Origin: Mermis nigrescens
Lineage: Eukaryota; Nematoda; Enoplea; Mermithida; Mermithidae
Direction of reading: 5' to 3'
Assembly: GCA_036768485.1 (NCBI GenBank)
Contig: JAVLUZ010000708.1
Location: 186,001-250,000, forward strand
Length of the DNA: 64,000 bases
Shown here: positions 20,986 to 33,104 of the stretch, piece by piece
Layout of the letters: every line of letters begins with the position of its first letter
How positions within the stretch are numbered: the stretch's first letter is position 1
Position numbers and translations under genes: made by a program
Notes under the pieces: generated by a model
The model's database searches: none
Told to the model about the DNA's origin: nothing
The model's input: the letters and a program-made list of their open reading frames with translations, nothing else

Positions 20986-22287
20986 ATGCAAATGCGTTAT
21001 TGGTGGCCGCACATGGAAAATGATGTGATCGCGTGGTGTAGGAATTGTGATGTGTGCTTACAACGTAAGGTCGCATTAAATTCTACATCTGTTCCATTGC
21101 AACCAATCGAAGTATCCGCGCCTTTCGAACTTATTGCTTGTGATTGCTTGCATATGCCACGATCTCCCTCCGGAAATGACCAAATTGTAGTTTTTATGGA
21201 TTATTTTACCAAATACATGGAAGCTTTTGCTGTTTCTGACATAAAGGCAACAACTATTGCAAATCTTTTGCTCAGAGAAATTATCCCACGTTACGGAGTT
21301 CCCAAAAAATTTTTAACAGATCAGGGTTCAAATTTTACATCTGCCCTAATTTCGGAAGTCTGTAAATTATTAAACGTTCAAAAAATTTTTACGACCCCAT
21401 ATCACCCCCAGTGTGATGGTCTTGTGGAACGTTATAACCAAACTCTTATTGATGGTTTATCCAAATTGAGCACTAGAAATGAGTATGATTGGGAGCAGTT
21501 TTTGCCATTTGCGTTGTTTGCGTATCGCGCGACTCCTCAAGCATCAACAAATATCTCACCTTTTGAAATGCTGTATGGTCGCGAGCCTGCATTTCCTCTC
21601 GATACCTTACTCATAAATGACTTCACAATAAATCCGAATTTACAACCTATTGCGGAAAAGTATGTCATCGATTTAAAGCTGACTTTGCAAGATCTGCATG
21701 AAATCGCGTCTAAAAATTTAGCTCAAGCGCGTAAGCAGCAAAAATCGCAATATGACAAAGCTGTCACCGCAACTAATTTCTCTGTCTCGGATATCGTCTA
21801 TCTTAATAATACATCGGTAATTCAACCTGAAATCGGTAAACTCTCACCTAAATGTGTAGGTCCTTATCGCATTGTTGCCTTACCTACGCCGGAAACTGCA
21901 AAAATCACTTATGTCTATAATCCGTTAATTACGCATCATGTTCATCGGAATAGACTGCTACCAGAGCCCAAACTACCATATTCGGACTTAATTGCCGAGA
22001 AGCACGCATATGTCCCTGGTGATTTCGTGTTGGTAAAGTTACCACATCGCCCTCTTGCCCCGGCAGTAGTGATAAGTTTTCTGGACTTACCGGGCAGGGA
22101 AAGAAAATTAAGGGACTGCGCGCCAGTATGTTTGTTAAATGGCTCTAAAACTGCACATGCAGTACCATTATCTGATGTTTTCCCTTTTGCAGACCCATGG
22201 CTGAGGAAGGTGCCCCTTGCAAAGCGGCGCTCTTGGAGTCAGCTAGTCGCCGATTTTCATTTGAGGGCCGCGACCCAACAAACCTAG
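20986..22287 (+). CDS. Gypsy integrase, long open frame
   Basis: The HHCC zinc-binding module straddles the start (HDSIF... at 20935-20950 in another frame, then WCRNCDVCLQRK near 21031-21066). The DDE core follows: Asp in LIACDCLHMP (about 21140), Asp in FLTDQGSNFTS (about 21320), Glu in HPQCDGLVERYNQ (about 21425). The C-terminus has the usual HHVHRNRLLPEPKLP motif (about 21940) and continues to 22287 with no clear chromodomain. It inserts the retrotransposon DNA. The core is uninterrupted in 433 residues, unlike the rest of pol. The upstream frame is broken at about 20938. Confidence 0.88.
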   Translation: MQMRYWWPHMENDVIAWCRNCDVCLQRKVALNSTSVPLQPIEVSAPFELIACDCLHMPRSPSGNDQIVVFMDYFTKYMEAFAVSDIKATTIANLLLREIIPRYGVPKKFLTDQGSNFTSALISEVCKLLNVQKIFTTPYHPQCDGLVERYNQTLIDGLSKLSTRNEYDWEQFLPFALFAYRATPQASTNISPFEMLYGREPAFPLDTLLINDFTINPNLQPIAEKYVIDLKLTLQDLHEIASKNLAQARKQQKSQYDKAVTATNFSVSDIVYLNNTSVIQPEIGKLSPKCVGPYRIVALPTPETAKITYVYNPLITHHVHRNRLLPEPKLPYSDLIAEKHAYVPGDFVLVKLPHRPLAPAVVISFLDLPGRERKLRDCAPVCLLNGSKTAHAVPLSDVFPFADPWLRKVPLAKRRSWSQLVADFHLRAATQQT

Positions 22288-23236
22288 ATGAGTTTTGCAT
22301 GGCAATGGAGGAAGTGGCTGCCTCACGAGCGGTTGAACTTCCCAAACCCATTGCCGCAGAATGATGATGAACGCGTTAACAAGTTAGAAGCACTAAGTAT
22401 AAAACCAATAAAATATGACCACCGCAACGAAGCTAAGTACCACAGAAAACGCATAAATAACCAAGAACTTTGGTGGGCCAACACTTTTGGGCGCTTTCCG
22501 CTGGCTACCCTTCGTGTGCCAAAACGGAATATACTCCCTACTGTGTTGGTCACCAATGAGCAACAAGTCGTTTGAGGCCATGTTGGCTTTGCTACAGCCT
22601 TCAAACTTAATAAATGGCACATTGTTCCTAGGCTACGATTCTGAGTTCGTAAATGACAGAAAAGACATAAATTATACGGACTGGGAAGACCGTTTCAAGC
22701 AATTTTGTCCCACGTATCCGGACAAAAACGGTCCATTTGTCCGTTACATAATGCTGGCCAGCGCATTCGGCCATATTTTTTGCTGGGACGTGTCATGCTT
22801 TCCCAAGCCTCCGTTTGGGTTGCACCAAATGCTAGCAACGTCTCTTACGGACGTACGGCTAGTGTGCCATGACCCATTGCAGGACCGACTCGCATATTTT
22901 CACATGTACGGACCCACGTTTGAAGAAATTTTGGCCATTCCTGATGCCGAAATTCGCCAAAATATGCATTGGAAAAATCCTTTTTCGACAATATTAATTA
23001 ACATATTTAGTAACGCACAAACTTTTACTCGCCGCCATGGCATCAAAGCCTATTCGCACAAGTTGAAGCAATTGGCTGAGTTTTTCTTTGATATGTTCAT
23101 CGATGACAATGACCCTGACAATTCGGGGTCAGGCGTGGAGCCTAACGCTCACATACGCCATGCAAGTCTATATGGCGTTGGATGCGTTGATTACCATCAA
23201 TGTTTTCATATTGATGGAAGTTTGCTCAGAAAATAA
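22197..23236 (+). pseudogene. Unknown ORF downstream of Gypsy pol (ORF3, first part)
   Basis: An ATG at 22197, overlapping the end of integrase, opens a different frame (RRFSFEGRDPTNLDEFCMAM) that stops at about 22361. Coding-like sequence continues in other frames at 22350-22570 and 22487-23236 (GTLFLGYDSEFVND, RYIMLASAFGHIFCWDVSCF, FSTILINIFSNAQTFTRR). An envelope gene often sits here, but no signal peptide, furin site or anchor helix is seen. I recognise no domain. It looks like a real but frameshifted third gene of this retroelement. Confidence 0.4.
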
Positions 23237-23369
23237 TCGAATCACGGATAGACAGAAAACCGTTACCTTTTTCTTTTAAAGACAACAAAAAATACGTCAG
23301 AAAAGGCCAAAGAAAAAGAAAGTGTGATGTCCGTTGTCTAATACGTCATCGCAGGGCCAATCAACCAGC

Positions 23370-24364
23370 TCGAGGGCTGAAGCCAATGTAAATTCCAACG
23401 GCGAAGAAGTTGTGACACCCAAAGACTTCTATACGCAGTGTCCCTAGCCTGAAGCGGCCATAGCCGCGGCTACCATGGCTAATGCACTGGCAGAGACGCC
23501 AGCGCACGACACTGTTTGGGATCACCTGTACCTAGCGGAACGTAAGTTGCAGGATGATGTCAGCTTCCAGCTGGGCCAGTCCGTAGCAACTGTTCCCAAA
23601 CCAGCCGCTGTTGTCACATCTACTCCGGCCACTGCAACTGTTTTGCAAGCTGAGCCACAAGGTGAAATTCCAATGGTCGGAATCAGAACCATCTGTGATC
23701 ACTGAGCAGGCAAACTTATTGCCCTCACCAACGGGACGCCTTGTAATTGCACTACCGGAATCGACTAATACCGCAACGCAAGCGATTGCTTTGCAATCGC
23801 TCGTGACTCTGTCGCACGCGTTGACGGATACTCTGCGATTGTTCCCTTTACCAGCGCCACAGTCTGACTGGGAGGAACATCACACAACACAGGCACATAT
23901 GACAGACATCACAATGACCAAAATTCATGAATTCGCCTCTGCAAAGGCAACCTACGCTGCCACCCCAAGAGGCGTTGCAAGCTGCGTTATTGACGCAAAT
24001 CGCATCTCAAATCGCGCCACCAGTCGCGTCGCAAGTTGCGGTTGAAACAACAGCAGGTATATTGGATGCCAACCTGCGCGTACAGCCACTGGGTACCCAA
24101 AATATACCGCCAAATGCGGATGAAACACCACCTCCGCATGTAGAAGTTGTTCATCAACATGCATCAGCCAAACAAAATGGGCAACAGCAAAATCTCTCTC
24201 GCTATATGACACATTTTTTCCAAATGATTGAAACTTTGGCTCGCAATCCGCCGTGCTATATTGTCCCTGACGTTTTGCACAATCTGCGCACCTATTTGGG
24301 TGACAGAGAAGGAACAACCATGTATGACGAACTGTTAGAGGCAGCACAAGTGCACTTCAAATAA
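23370..24364 (+). pseudogene. Unknown ORF region downstream of Gypsy pol (ORF3, second part)
   Basis: Overlapping frames (23475-23705, 23611-24045, 23927-24364) are rich in Ala, Pro, Gln and Thr (TLPPQEALQAALLTQIASQ) and end in a short helical region (RYMTHFFQMIETLARNPPCY). Base composition is less AT-rich than the surroundings and similar to the first part. It is probably one protein-coding region with two frameshifts. No domain recognised. Confidence 0.35.
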
Positions 24365-24724
24365 CGTTTACACAATCCATTTGCAATGTTCGTCTACAGC
24401 TGATGCACCTCAGCGTCCTTTGGTTTGGACAACAATTGTGCAACCCGCAATAGGCGTTGACCGCGGACCATCGCCACAATTTATCACGCAAGCGGCGTGT
24501 TCCAACGTCTATATTATCCGGACAATTACTTTGTGAGGAATCGGTTTTTCATAATTACCAGGATAATGCTATATGAAGTTCTGTTAGAATACATTGGTCA
24601 GTCACCAGTACCTCAAAACACCAAGTGTTGTGACCGATAGCCAAGCACTGAACATCAACCCAAAGTATTGCCACACCGAGTGTACCCGGCACCAGATCAT
24701 ATGGCACCATTACTGGTCACTTAT

Positions 24725-24995
24725 CATACGTGGGCAGCAAGAAAATTCTGAGGGGGATGCAAGATTTTTTGAAAGGTCAAAAAATGGCCTTAAAAATGGT
24801 AGTAGGGCTATAAAAACACCATATTTCGACGTTTCTCATCAAGCACTATCCATTGGCATTAAAAAATTGCGAAAAAAACCGAAAAAAATTTTCAAAAATT
24901 GAATTCTGGGGGTATTTTGATTTCGGGGGGGGGGTATTTTGGTTTTCTGGGGGTTGCATACCCCCCAAACCCCCTGCCCCCCACGCCCAGGTGTG
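24725..24995 (+). mobile_element. Family A nonautonomous element (hAT-like, 8-bp TSD)
   Basis: It starts CATACGTGGGCAGC and ends CACGCCCAGGTGTG. The flanks GTCACTTAT and GTCACTAT differ by one indel. The internal order is: AAAATTCTGAGGGGG, GGTCAAAAAATGGCCTTAAA, TTTCTCATCAAGCACTATCC, GAATTCTGGGGG, then a C/G-rich end. It lies inside the Gypsy ORF3 region. Confidence 0.8.
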
Positions 24996-25189
24996 GTCAC
25001 TATGCGACAAATGTTCAATGTTTTCGAAAATTTTCGCCAATTTCAAGCCAAATATGAATCGGAATATTGGCTACTACCAATTTTTTCATCAATAGATGTT
25101 ATGCAAGCAAAAGTGCTTTTGGAATTTTGGGACCGAGCGTTTCCAATTTTTTGCATTCGCCTATGGCAGTTCTGCCATAGCCTGGCATA

Positions 25190-26542
25190 TGGTTGAGCAG
25201 CTGCATCGCATGCTGTGTGTGGCTTTTCTCGGCCCCCTCATATACGCCGGCGCCAGTTGAGGCTTTTCGGAGTTCGGAATTGACTTGGCGCGATATTGAA
25301 GACCAGGCCAAATTGCATCGTATAATTCGAGCCATTCAGCTTCAAACCGACCCGGAATTTGCTGTCCAGGTGCAATTTGATCAGTACAAAGGTCGCCAAA
25401 AATTGGCCTACTACCTAAAACACAAATTGCAAGCGGATTTAGAAAAAATCCATAGCGATGGACGATCAAGCCTCTTCGCCAAGACCCACATGGGTCCACG
25501 GCGAACCAAGAAAGGCAAGGCGTTGATTTGTCTATACCGGCTCAAGTCACAATGCGAAAAGCGCACATTGTCATTGAATAGCGCGAAAGGGAAGCACTAG
25601 CTGCCAAAGTTCCATGACAAGTGACGCATCTGCGTCAGCTGGTTTGCTTTCACTGTTGCATCAGGCATTTGTGCAATGCCCAACGATGAACATCATCGAC
25701 GATTAAACGAATTTTATGACTCAAAATCATAGCGCACCTTGCACAGTTTACAAAATTTAGAAAAAGAACGCGTGAAACGGCTTGTTTAAGCCAAAGTGCA
25801 CACGAGATTGCAAGCAAGTGCGAGCCACAGGGGCACTAGGCGGCAAGCTCCGCAATCGTCCAGGCAATCGCACTCCCAATTGCAGTTGCGCTCACAATCA
25901 CAAACAAAACCACATTTACAAACACAATTGCGTTCGCAGAGCTCCCAGCCTGCAGCCGAAACAGTATTTGGATTTGCACTTGCGTTCTGGATTGTACTTG
26001 CAGGCACATGCTGGACATATGTCAGCTCGCGACAGCAGCAGCAGCAAGGTATAGCCAACAATTGCAACCAAATCGCGAAAACTCATCAGGTTCGCCAACA
26101 ATCTCACCACTGTCAGCAGCAGGATCAATCGTTTTATCCGATGCCAGTACCCAAATCGCGAAAGTCAGCCAAGGCTATCCACAGCCACCACCTCAACAAG
26201 AGTCTTTATTGCCACAGCAGTGGCCTATTTCTCAATCAGAGGAACGTTCGCATGAATCACCTGCGCAGCCATTCGTATGGTTTTACTCCAGAGCCTTACG
26301 CCGTAGGGGCTCAGACACCGCGTCATTACGCCAATTCTGAGGATGATGAGGATGACGATCGACCAGTCGATCCCCATCGTAGTTTACATGAACGTTTGTA
26401 TGTGTGTGCCCCATCGCCAAATCGGAATAGGGAGTGTTCAAACACGTGCGGTGACACGGACTCTGACTGCAAATCTTTCCCGCGTCGCCACGGCAAATCC
26501 GCGGGTCGAAAACTAATTATCGGGATTGCTATTGAACTCTGA
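25190..26542 (+). pseudogene. Unknown ORF region before the Gypsy 3' end (ORF3, third part)
   Basis: The 25193-25600 frame has ELTWRDIEDQAKLHRIIRAI and LAYYLKHKLQADLEKIHSD, helical and charged. The 25796-26542 frame is Gln/Ser/His/Arg-rich, with one hydrophobic stretch (FGFALAFWIVLAGTCWTYV, residues about 58-76) and an acidic run (EDDEDDDRPVD) near the end. Other frames in the same stretch are also open and Gln-rich, so the true frame is uncertain. It may be an extra Gypsy gene or the gag of a second element. No family recognised. Confidence 0.35.
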
Positions 26543-27227
26543 AGTTCGACGTTATAAACTCTGCGCCAGCTGTTGTCTCGACCAGCAGCTCGTTTTTTTC
26601 TTTTTACGGATGTGGATTCCCAGACTTTTTCACATCATGTTATTTTCTTTTTGTTTGATATATTTCGCATTCACTTATCATTGTAATTTCTTGATTTTCT
26701 GATGCTATTTTCTTGTCATTCTCGCATAATTGCATTCCTCATTTTAAATTTACCTCGTGTTTTAATTTTTTGTCTATGTCTTTAATTTTTGCTCTTGCAT
26801 AATTGATCTTACTTGCCTTATAATCTCGTGTCTTAAAGTAATTGCTCAATTAGCGGTATTACTATTAACATATCTTAATTCTTTAATGGACAAGGGGTTT
26901 TTACACCCAATCTACAAAACTTTTTCATTTCAAAAAATGTCCTTACCCGGGAACTGAAGGAAGGCAAAGTCGCCGAAGTTTTCGTGCAAAAAGGTACAAC
27001 TTTGGGTGCAAGAACTTCGTGGAAAAAGAAAGGAAGAGTTGCTCAAGTGAGTTAATGAGCTGAAGCAGGTTAGCTTCGTTGAGAGTGTTGTTGAGCGCGA
27101 ACGTGGCCATCAGCTCATGTTATTATTATTTTGTTATTTTATTTTCCGTTCGCTCATGATGAGGCGTTGTAGACGCCAGTAGCCCCCGAAAAAATTCGCT
27201 ACTATGTTTCGAATTTTTTTCTCGAAA

Positions 27228-28800
27228 TGTGGGGAGTATAACTGCGAGAGTTACACGTTGCGAACTGTTAGTTCGCATATGCCTTGGTTAACATAGTCGA
27301 TCTCGAGCGCTCTGTCCCGATTCTCCGACCGTCCCGATTCTCCGACTTTCCCGATTCCCCGACCGTCCCAATTCTCCACCTAATGCTAAGAGAGGTTATT
27401 TTAAGATTCGCAAAAATCTCGTTTCTCCGACCGTCCCAATTCTCCGCCCGTCCCGATTCTCCGACCGTCTCGATTCTCCGACCGTCTCGATTCTCCGACC
27501 ATCCCGATTCTCCGAAGTTCCCGATTTTCCGAACCATCTCGATTCTCCAACCATCCCGATTCTCCGTCCGCTCCCGATTCTCCGACTTTTCTCGATTCTC
27601 CGAATACAGATTCAAATATGACAGATGGCATAAACCACATGTCAATCAACTGCTGAATAGCGGTTGCACATACATGTAATAAAGGACTTATTTAGAGATT
27701 GAATTATTATGTAATTTTACGGATTTTTTTCATAAAGTATCATTTTTGTCATTCAGTAAAATTGAAAGTAATTTTTTTGTCTGACATTACAATTATTCGT
27801 TTCATTTTGACTTTACAAAGCGAGAATAAGAGAAGTTACATCAAAGTATATCTCCTTGCCTAGCTCAGACTTTTAGTATTAATGCAGTTATATACCTTTG
27901 TATGTCAAACGTCTTGAAAACGACGCTAAATATTTTTGTCTAATTTGCATTTTCCATTTTTTTGTTTCTATTTTATAAGTCAGAGCAGAGTTTCATCGTA
28001 TTCGTTACGCTCGTTAATCGAATAAATAGGTATCCATGTACCTATATAAGTGGTCGATTGAATATGTATATATGTATGTACATATCTGTACGCAAAACAC
28101 ATATATGCATGTTATGTACATGCGTGGGATGCGTTCGTAGGTACTGCATTATAAATCGTGCAAAGCAGTCGTAGTCAAAATTTGTCAAATCTTACCATGG
28201 TCGGAGAATCGGGATGGTCGGAGAATCGGGACGGGTGGAGAATCGGGACGGTCGGAGAAACGATATTCTCGCGAAATTAAAAAAACTCTTGTAGCATTAG
28301 GCGTAGAATTGGGACGGTCGGAGAATCGGGAAAGTCGGAGAATCGGGACGGTCGGAGAATCGGGACGGTCGGAGAATCGGGACGGTCGGAGAATCGGGAT
28401 GGTCGGACAATTGGGACGGTCGGGGAATCGGGATGGTCGGAGAATCGGGACGGTCGGAGAATCGGGACACAATCATCTCGAGCAGCCATCTGCAGATGTG
28501 TGAGCTCGTGACTATGCCTTCAGTTCTCAAATAAATCCCTAATTTTCATTACAAAATCAATTAGATACTTGTCCGGTAGAATAGAATTAAGTATATGCTA
28601 ATAGTACTTGTTTTATGTGTTACCGCATATTGCATTTTAGAAGCTTCGAATTGATAAAAAGTAATCTTGTTTAATGATAAGTTGTCTTAAGTTTTCGTTT
28701 TACAGTAATGATCCCGTGATGGGATAGGGAGTAGTGGCGTGTTTTTGCTTCCCGGCTACTGCCGTGTGTACATAATTGAATAAAATTATAAAACCCACCC
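27228..28800 (+). repeat. Putative 3' LTR of the Gypsy element, interrupted
   Basis: It begins TGTGGGGAGTATAACTGCGAG, a start typical of Gypsy LTRs, and contains possible polyadenylation signals (AATAAA near 28531 and 28782) on the right side. Removing 27309-28483 would leave a length of several hundred bp, normal for an LTR. The 3' end and flank duplication cannot be set without the 5' LTR. Confidence 0.4.
27309..28474. mobile_element. Tandem-repeat-armed inverted element with 9-bp target duplication
   Basis: ATCTCGAGC occurs at 27300-27308 and 28475-28483 in the same orientation. Each end opens into an array of a 17-bp unit, GATTCTCCGACCGTCCC: forward at 27317-27605, inverted at 28196-28470. 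Ends GCTCTGTCCCGATTC and GAATCGGGACACAATC are inverted with a one-base gap. The middle (27610-28190) is AT-rich with no gene. A 9-bp TSD fits Mutator-like elements; no transposase is present. Confidence 0.7.
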
Positions 28801-30196
28801 AGGGGTTTGCTATACCGAGGGTGAGGTTGGTCGGCTTTCCCGCGTCGAGGATTTCTGTGATTTTGGTGGATTGGAAAGGTGAATATTTTTAATTATTTAT
28901 TTCGTTCAAAATTCAATATTCTTTTCTCAACCAAAAATTGGTCAAAAATCTTATTTAATCATTTATGATGACTGATCAGCTTAGAGCTCGTTGGTGTTGT
29001 TTTCAAATTTCATTGTGCTACGTACATTATGAACCAAAAAAACATTTCGAAACAAGTGTAAACTTTGGAAACAAGTTAATTTATCAACTTGAGCTGGGTT
29101 GAGATAGGTCAACTTACCTCGCGGCTATTCCGGGATTTAGGTAGGTACTCTTAGGATCTAGGGCGTAGCTGCTAAGACTCCCGACAAAAGTGCAGTCAGC
29201 AATATTAGGACTGAGGGAGTCGAAGCCGTAGGTCTACAAGGGTCCAGAAAATCGAAGTTCGTCCAGGGACTACGCGATTGGGACCAGCGCTATGAGTAGC
29301 TTAGGTACCTACGTAAGTAAGTCCCGAAGGCAAATCTTAGGCGTGTTCGTATCTGCATTGATTCTGTAGACCCAATGCGAACCCCTACATTTACACAGAG
29401 CATGAATATGTTAAAAAATTTGAACAAAATGGAAAAATTCGAACAAATTTCAACGAAATATAGTCAAAACATGAGTCCATGGTGCGAAGCGGGGAAAATT
29501 TGACACTCTTGAGCAAATAGATAGCTAGAAACGCTCAAGAAAGCACTTTTTCTACGAATTGTAGGAAATTGTTGGAGTCATTTAAAAATCACGAATTTTG
29601 GTGGTGGGGTGAAAAATTTCTGGGGATGGCACTTTTTCTCGATGGATCCCCTAAACCCCCAATCCTCAAGAGTAAGTATGATTTTAACCCCCAAACCCCT
29701 CCCCTCCACGCCCTTACGTAGTCTTGTCTTGTAAGAGCTTTCATTGGTGCGTCACTGTATGTTCTGTGCATGTGATAGGGACAACATTGTGCGTGGGCGT
29801 AAAACGAAAAACGAAAAACGACGGAAAATCTTTTGCGTCGAACCGTTTTTTACGATGCAGGAACAAATGAAAAATGAGAACTCTGCAGCAAATCTCGCAT
29901 AAAAACTTCAGATTCGTGAACTGAAACATGCTTTTTCTAAATGAAAATAGACTGGTTCCTGGGTACACGGACAACGAAGCCCTGTCAAAGGCATACAACT
30001 GATGCCAATTGGCACAAACACGAATGATTAAAAACAAAGCGTACGGCGAAATGAAGCGTGCACCCCACGCTGGAAAACTAACAGACGAGTTCTGCAGCTA
30101 AGCAGAGAAAAAGGCACGTATGGAGTCTGCTCACGTACGGCGGCGAAAAGAACAAAAGACACGCTAAGCGCGGAAGCTGGCGGAGAGGCTCTCAGG
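28800..30196. other. No gene recognised
   Basis: No ORF with protein-like composition. About 29590-29725 has a C-rich run ending CACGCCCTTACGTAG, reminiscent of the ends of the short hAT-like families, but no paired end was found. Confidence 0.5.
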
Positions 30197-30458
30197 CACA
30201 CCTGGACGTGAGGGGGGGGGGGTATGCAGCCCCCCAGAAACGAAAATTACCCCCCCCAGAAATCAAAATACCCCCCCCCAGAATTCAATTCTTGAAATTT
30301 TTTTCTCGTTTTTCGCAATTTTTGATGCCAATGGATAGTGCTTGATGAGAAACGTCGAAAAATGGTGTTTTTATCGCCATAACACCATTTTTAGAGGCCA
30401 TTTTTTGACCTTCAAAAAATCTTACACCCCCCCAGAATTTTCTTGCTGCCCACGTATG
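30197..30458 (-). mobile_element. Family A element, full length
   Basis: Ends CACACCTGGACGTG and GCTGCCCACGTATG; flanks CTCTCAGG and TTCTCAGG (7 of 8 bases identical). Sequence matches 24725-24995 in reverse orientation almost throughout. Confidence 0.85.
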
Positions 30459-30959
30459 TTCTCAGGCTCAAAAACTAATTGTAAATTGAAAAATCTTAAA
30501 GTGCCGTCAAAACTGCGCTCACACGCAGTTTTAACTGACGCGGAAAAAGAGGCGTAACAACACGAACAAAGGGGTATGAAATGGATCTACGAATACGACA
30601 ATAGGCCTATGGGCAAATAGCTAACGGTTAAGGTATGTACAAACGAGACAGGCACAAATATGAGACACACATATGATCTTTTAACACATGCTAAGATATG
30701 ATAACACACATACCAATTTATTCTCAAGTCGCATTAAGCCCGAGTGCCCATTTTCCTATCCCGGATTTTGACTGAAAATATGTGTGGGAAAGGAATGAAA
30801 AATATGATAATTTTTAGGGGAAGGTGGTCCCGGGCGACTCGCTTTAGCGTTGAACTTAACGGTCATGTACGTGCGTATGGAAATTGAGCACAAGAATGTA
30901 CATCCGGGGCAATCAGTCGTGTATGCGTAGGTATATCGTAACGCGAAATAAACGGAAAT

Positions 30960-32830
30960 TCGCGTTGATCCAACGCGGCGAAACGGCGTGTAGAGGGATC
31001 TCTACAGATGTAAAGCACTTTACACCACTGTTGAGTGCAAACAAACTGGCGTATCACATTTGGTTTCTGGTTCATTTTTAGACTTGACATTATGTCCAGA
31101 CTCATAACCCAGAACTTGGCAGAAAAAACAAGACAGAATTACGTTAAACTCCCCCATTTTTTGACTTTACACCTCCCGAAAAAGCTAAATATTTATGTAA
31201 ACAAACACAATTCGCTGTGACGCGTACCCCTTAGAACGTACTTTATTTTTATCCTATTCGACCTCTCTCGACTTATGAAGAGAGAAAGTGGCGAACAAAA
31301 ATATGGACAAACACGTATTTTTCACTGTCCACCACATTGTAAACTTTAAAAATCTGAACCTAACGCCCCATTGAGTGTAAATAAATTCGGTTTGGGCCAG
31401 TTTGTAGCCCTTTGATTGTAGTACGTTTGTATGTGCCAAACTTATGTTCCGCAAAATATTTGATATGATTTACCAATTAAATACGAAAAAACCCTGTTTT
31501 TTCGCCCATTTTACTCCTCAGATTTCGAACCTTACATCCCCATAAACAACTCAATATTACGTTTTTTTGAACGCGGTTTGCTTCGACGTGTAGCCCTGTA
31601 AAAATTACTTTATTTTTATCTATTTAATTTATCCCAACTCATGACCGAAAAAGTTGGCAGAGAAATCTTGGACAAAATCTGTTTTTTTTTGCTCATCCAC
31701 TAGAGTGTAAACTTTAAACCCCTGGTACTGTGTATTGATTGTAGAAAAGTTTAAAGGTCAGATTCGTTATTCTGACCTCAAAGAGAACATTTTTTAAAAA
31801 ATTCATCATCCACGACGCTCTGGGTGGAAAAAATGTTTCCAGTGTAAAGTTTACACTTGCACTAATAACGCAAAATTGATTGTAAAGAAACAAAATAAAT
31901 TTTGACGTGTAGCGCTTAAGACGAGGCACATTTTGAAGGTAGTTATCACGTTATGTCTACTAAGTGGAGAATATGGCAGGAAAAAAATATTTTTTTGTCA
32001 CAGACTCTTTACAATAAAACGCCTCTAAATTCGAAAATATTACGCTTTGAAAAAAATAAAAAAGGCTTCTCCTAGATTTTATAACCGTCTACCTTCTGAA
32101 ACCAAGCAGACTGCATGGAATGTAAAATTAAGTTAGATATGCTCGTGCACATGAAAACAGTAAAAAACCGTCTAATTTACACTCCTGTGCAACAACCAAT
32201 GAGTGTAAAGAAATTTTAAGACCAGATTCGTAACCTACTAATTAGGGAGAACATTTTTTAAAAACATTCATCATCCACGACGCTCTGGGTGGAAAAAATT
32301 TTTCAGTGTAAAGTTTACATCTGCACTAATAACGCAATATTGATTGTAAAGAAACAAAATGAATTTTAACGTGTAGCGCTTAAGACGAGGCACATTTTAA
32401 AGGTAGTTACCACGTTCTGTCTACTAAGTGGAGAATATGGCAGGGAAAATACTTTTTTGTCCCAGACTCTTCGCAATAAACCGCCTCTAAATTCGAAAAT
32501 ATTACTTTTAAAACAAAAATAAAGAAAAGTCTCCCCTAGATTCTATAACCGTCTACCTTTTGAAACCAATCAGACTGCATGGAATGTAAAACTGAGTTAG
32601 ATATGCTCGGCCACATGAAAACAGTAGAAAAACTGTCTAATTTACACTCCTGTGCAACAACCAATGAGTGTAAAGAAATGTTAAGACCAGATTCGTAACC
32701 TACTAATTAGGGAAACATTTTAAAAAAAATTGGCCCTCCGCAAACCATTTGAATTTTTGGTGTAAACTTTACACACTCACCACGCGCTCGGTATTGAGTG
32801 TAAACAAAATAAAAAATGGGAGTCATAAGT
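30960..32830. repeat. Diverged tandem array, ~460-bp unit
   Basis: Units 31801-32262 and 32263-32722 are clearly homologous from ATTCATCATCCACGACGCTC through ACCTACTAATTAGGG. Older partial units precede them (repeated GTGTAAACTTTA, TTTATTTTTATC, GTGTAGCCCT/GTGTAGCGCTT blocks at 31200-31800) and a fragment follows to 32830. Each unit has several TTTACACTC/GAGTGTAAA motifs. No coding potential. Confidence 0.75.
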
Positions 32831-33104
32831 TTTTTTATTATCTACCTTTTAAAAAAACCGCACCTCTCAGATGTGTGCCGTTATAGCTGTGAGGGGGGGG
32901 ACATATGTTGGGGGTACCCAAGTATATTATGGTAACGCGCTAACGCGCTACTTATGATGTACGCTGTAATGTCTGAATACTACATGCAGCAATACGTATA
33001 CCCAGCTAGATCGCACAAATTACACGTGCAGACTGCAGACATATGTACATTTGTCGATCCTTGTAAGTTGCACTTGCATGCAAGCATATACGGGCGGCTT
33101 GAAA

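Larger units (their letters stand above)
1..28800 (+). mobile_element. Ty3/Gypsy LTR retrotransposon, 5' end outside the window, interrupted by nested insertions
   Basis: Gag, protease, reverse transcriptase, RNase H and integrase segments occur in Gypsy order on the + strand. They are split by a 1.4-kb element in gag, a 14.8-kb nest between protease and RT, a short element in the 3' ORF region and another in the putative 3' LTR. The 5' LTR and primer binding site would lie left of base 1. Frameshifts and stops in gag, RT and RNase H show the copy is dead, although integrase is one long open frame. The 3' boundary is uncertain because no second LTR is available for comparison. Confidence 0.85.

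Noticed and set aside
18596..22287. A functional Pol polyprotein across the Gypsy element
   Set aside because: The RT and RNase H frames are broken several times and protease is separated by 14.8 kb. Only the integrase part is openly readable.
22288..26542. Gypsy envelope gene downstream of pol
   Set aside because: No signal peptide, cleavage site or C-terminal anchor was seen. The single hydrophobic stretch at about 25970-26025 is isolated in a Gln/Ser-rich context of uncertain frame.
27268..28530. Several 70-131 residue ORFs rich in RFSDRPDSPTVPIL or ENRDGRRIG
   Set aside because: They translate the 17-bp tandem unit in different frames on both strands; all frames are open because the unit has no stop.
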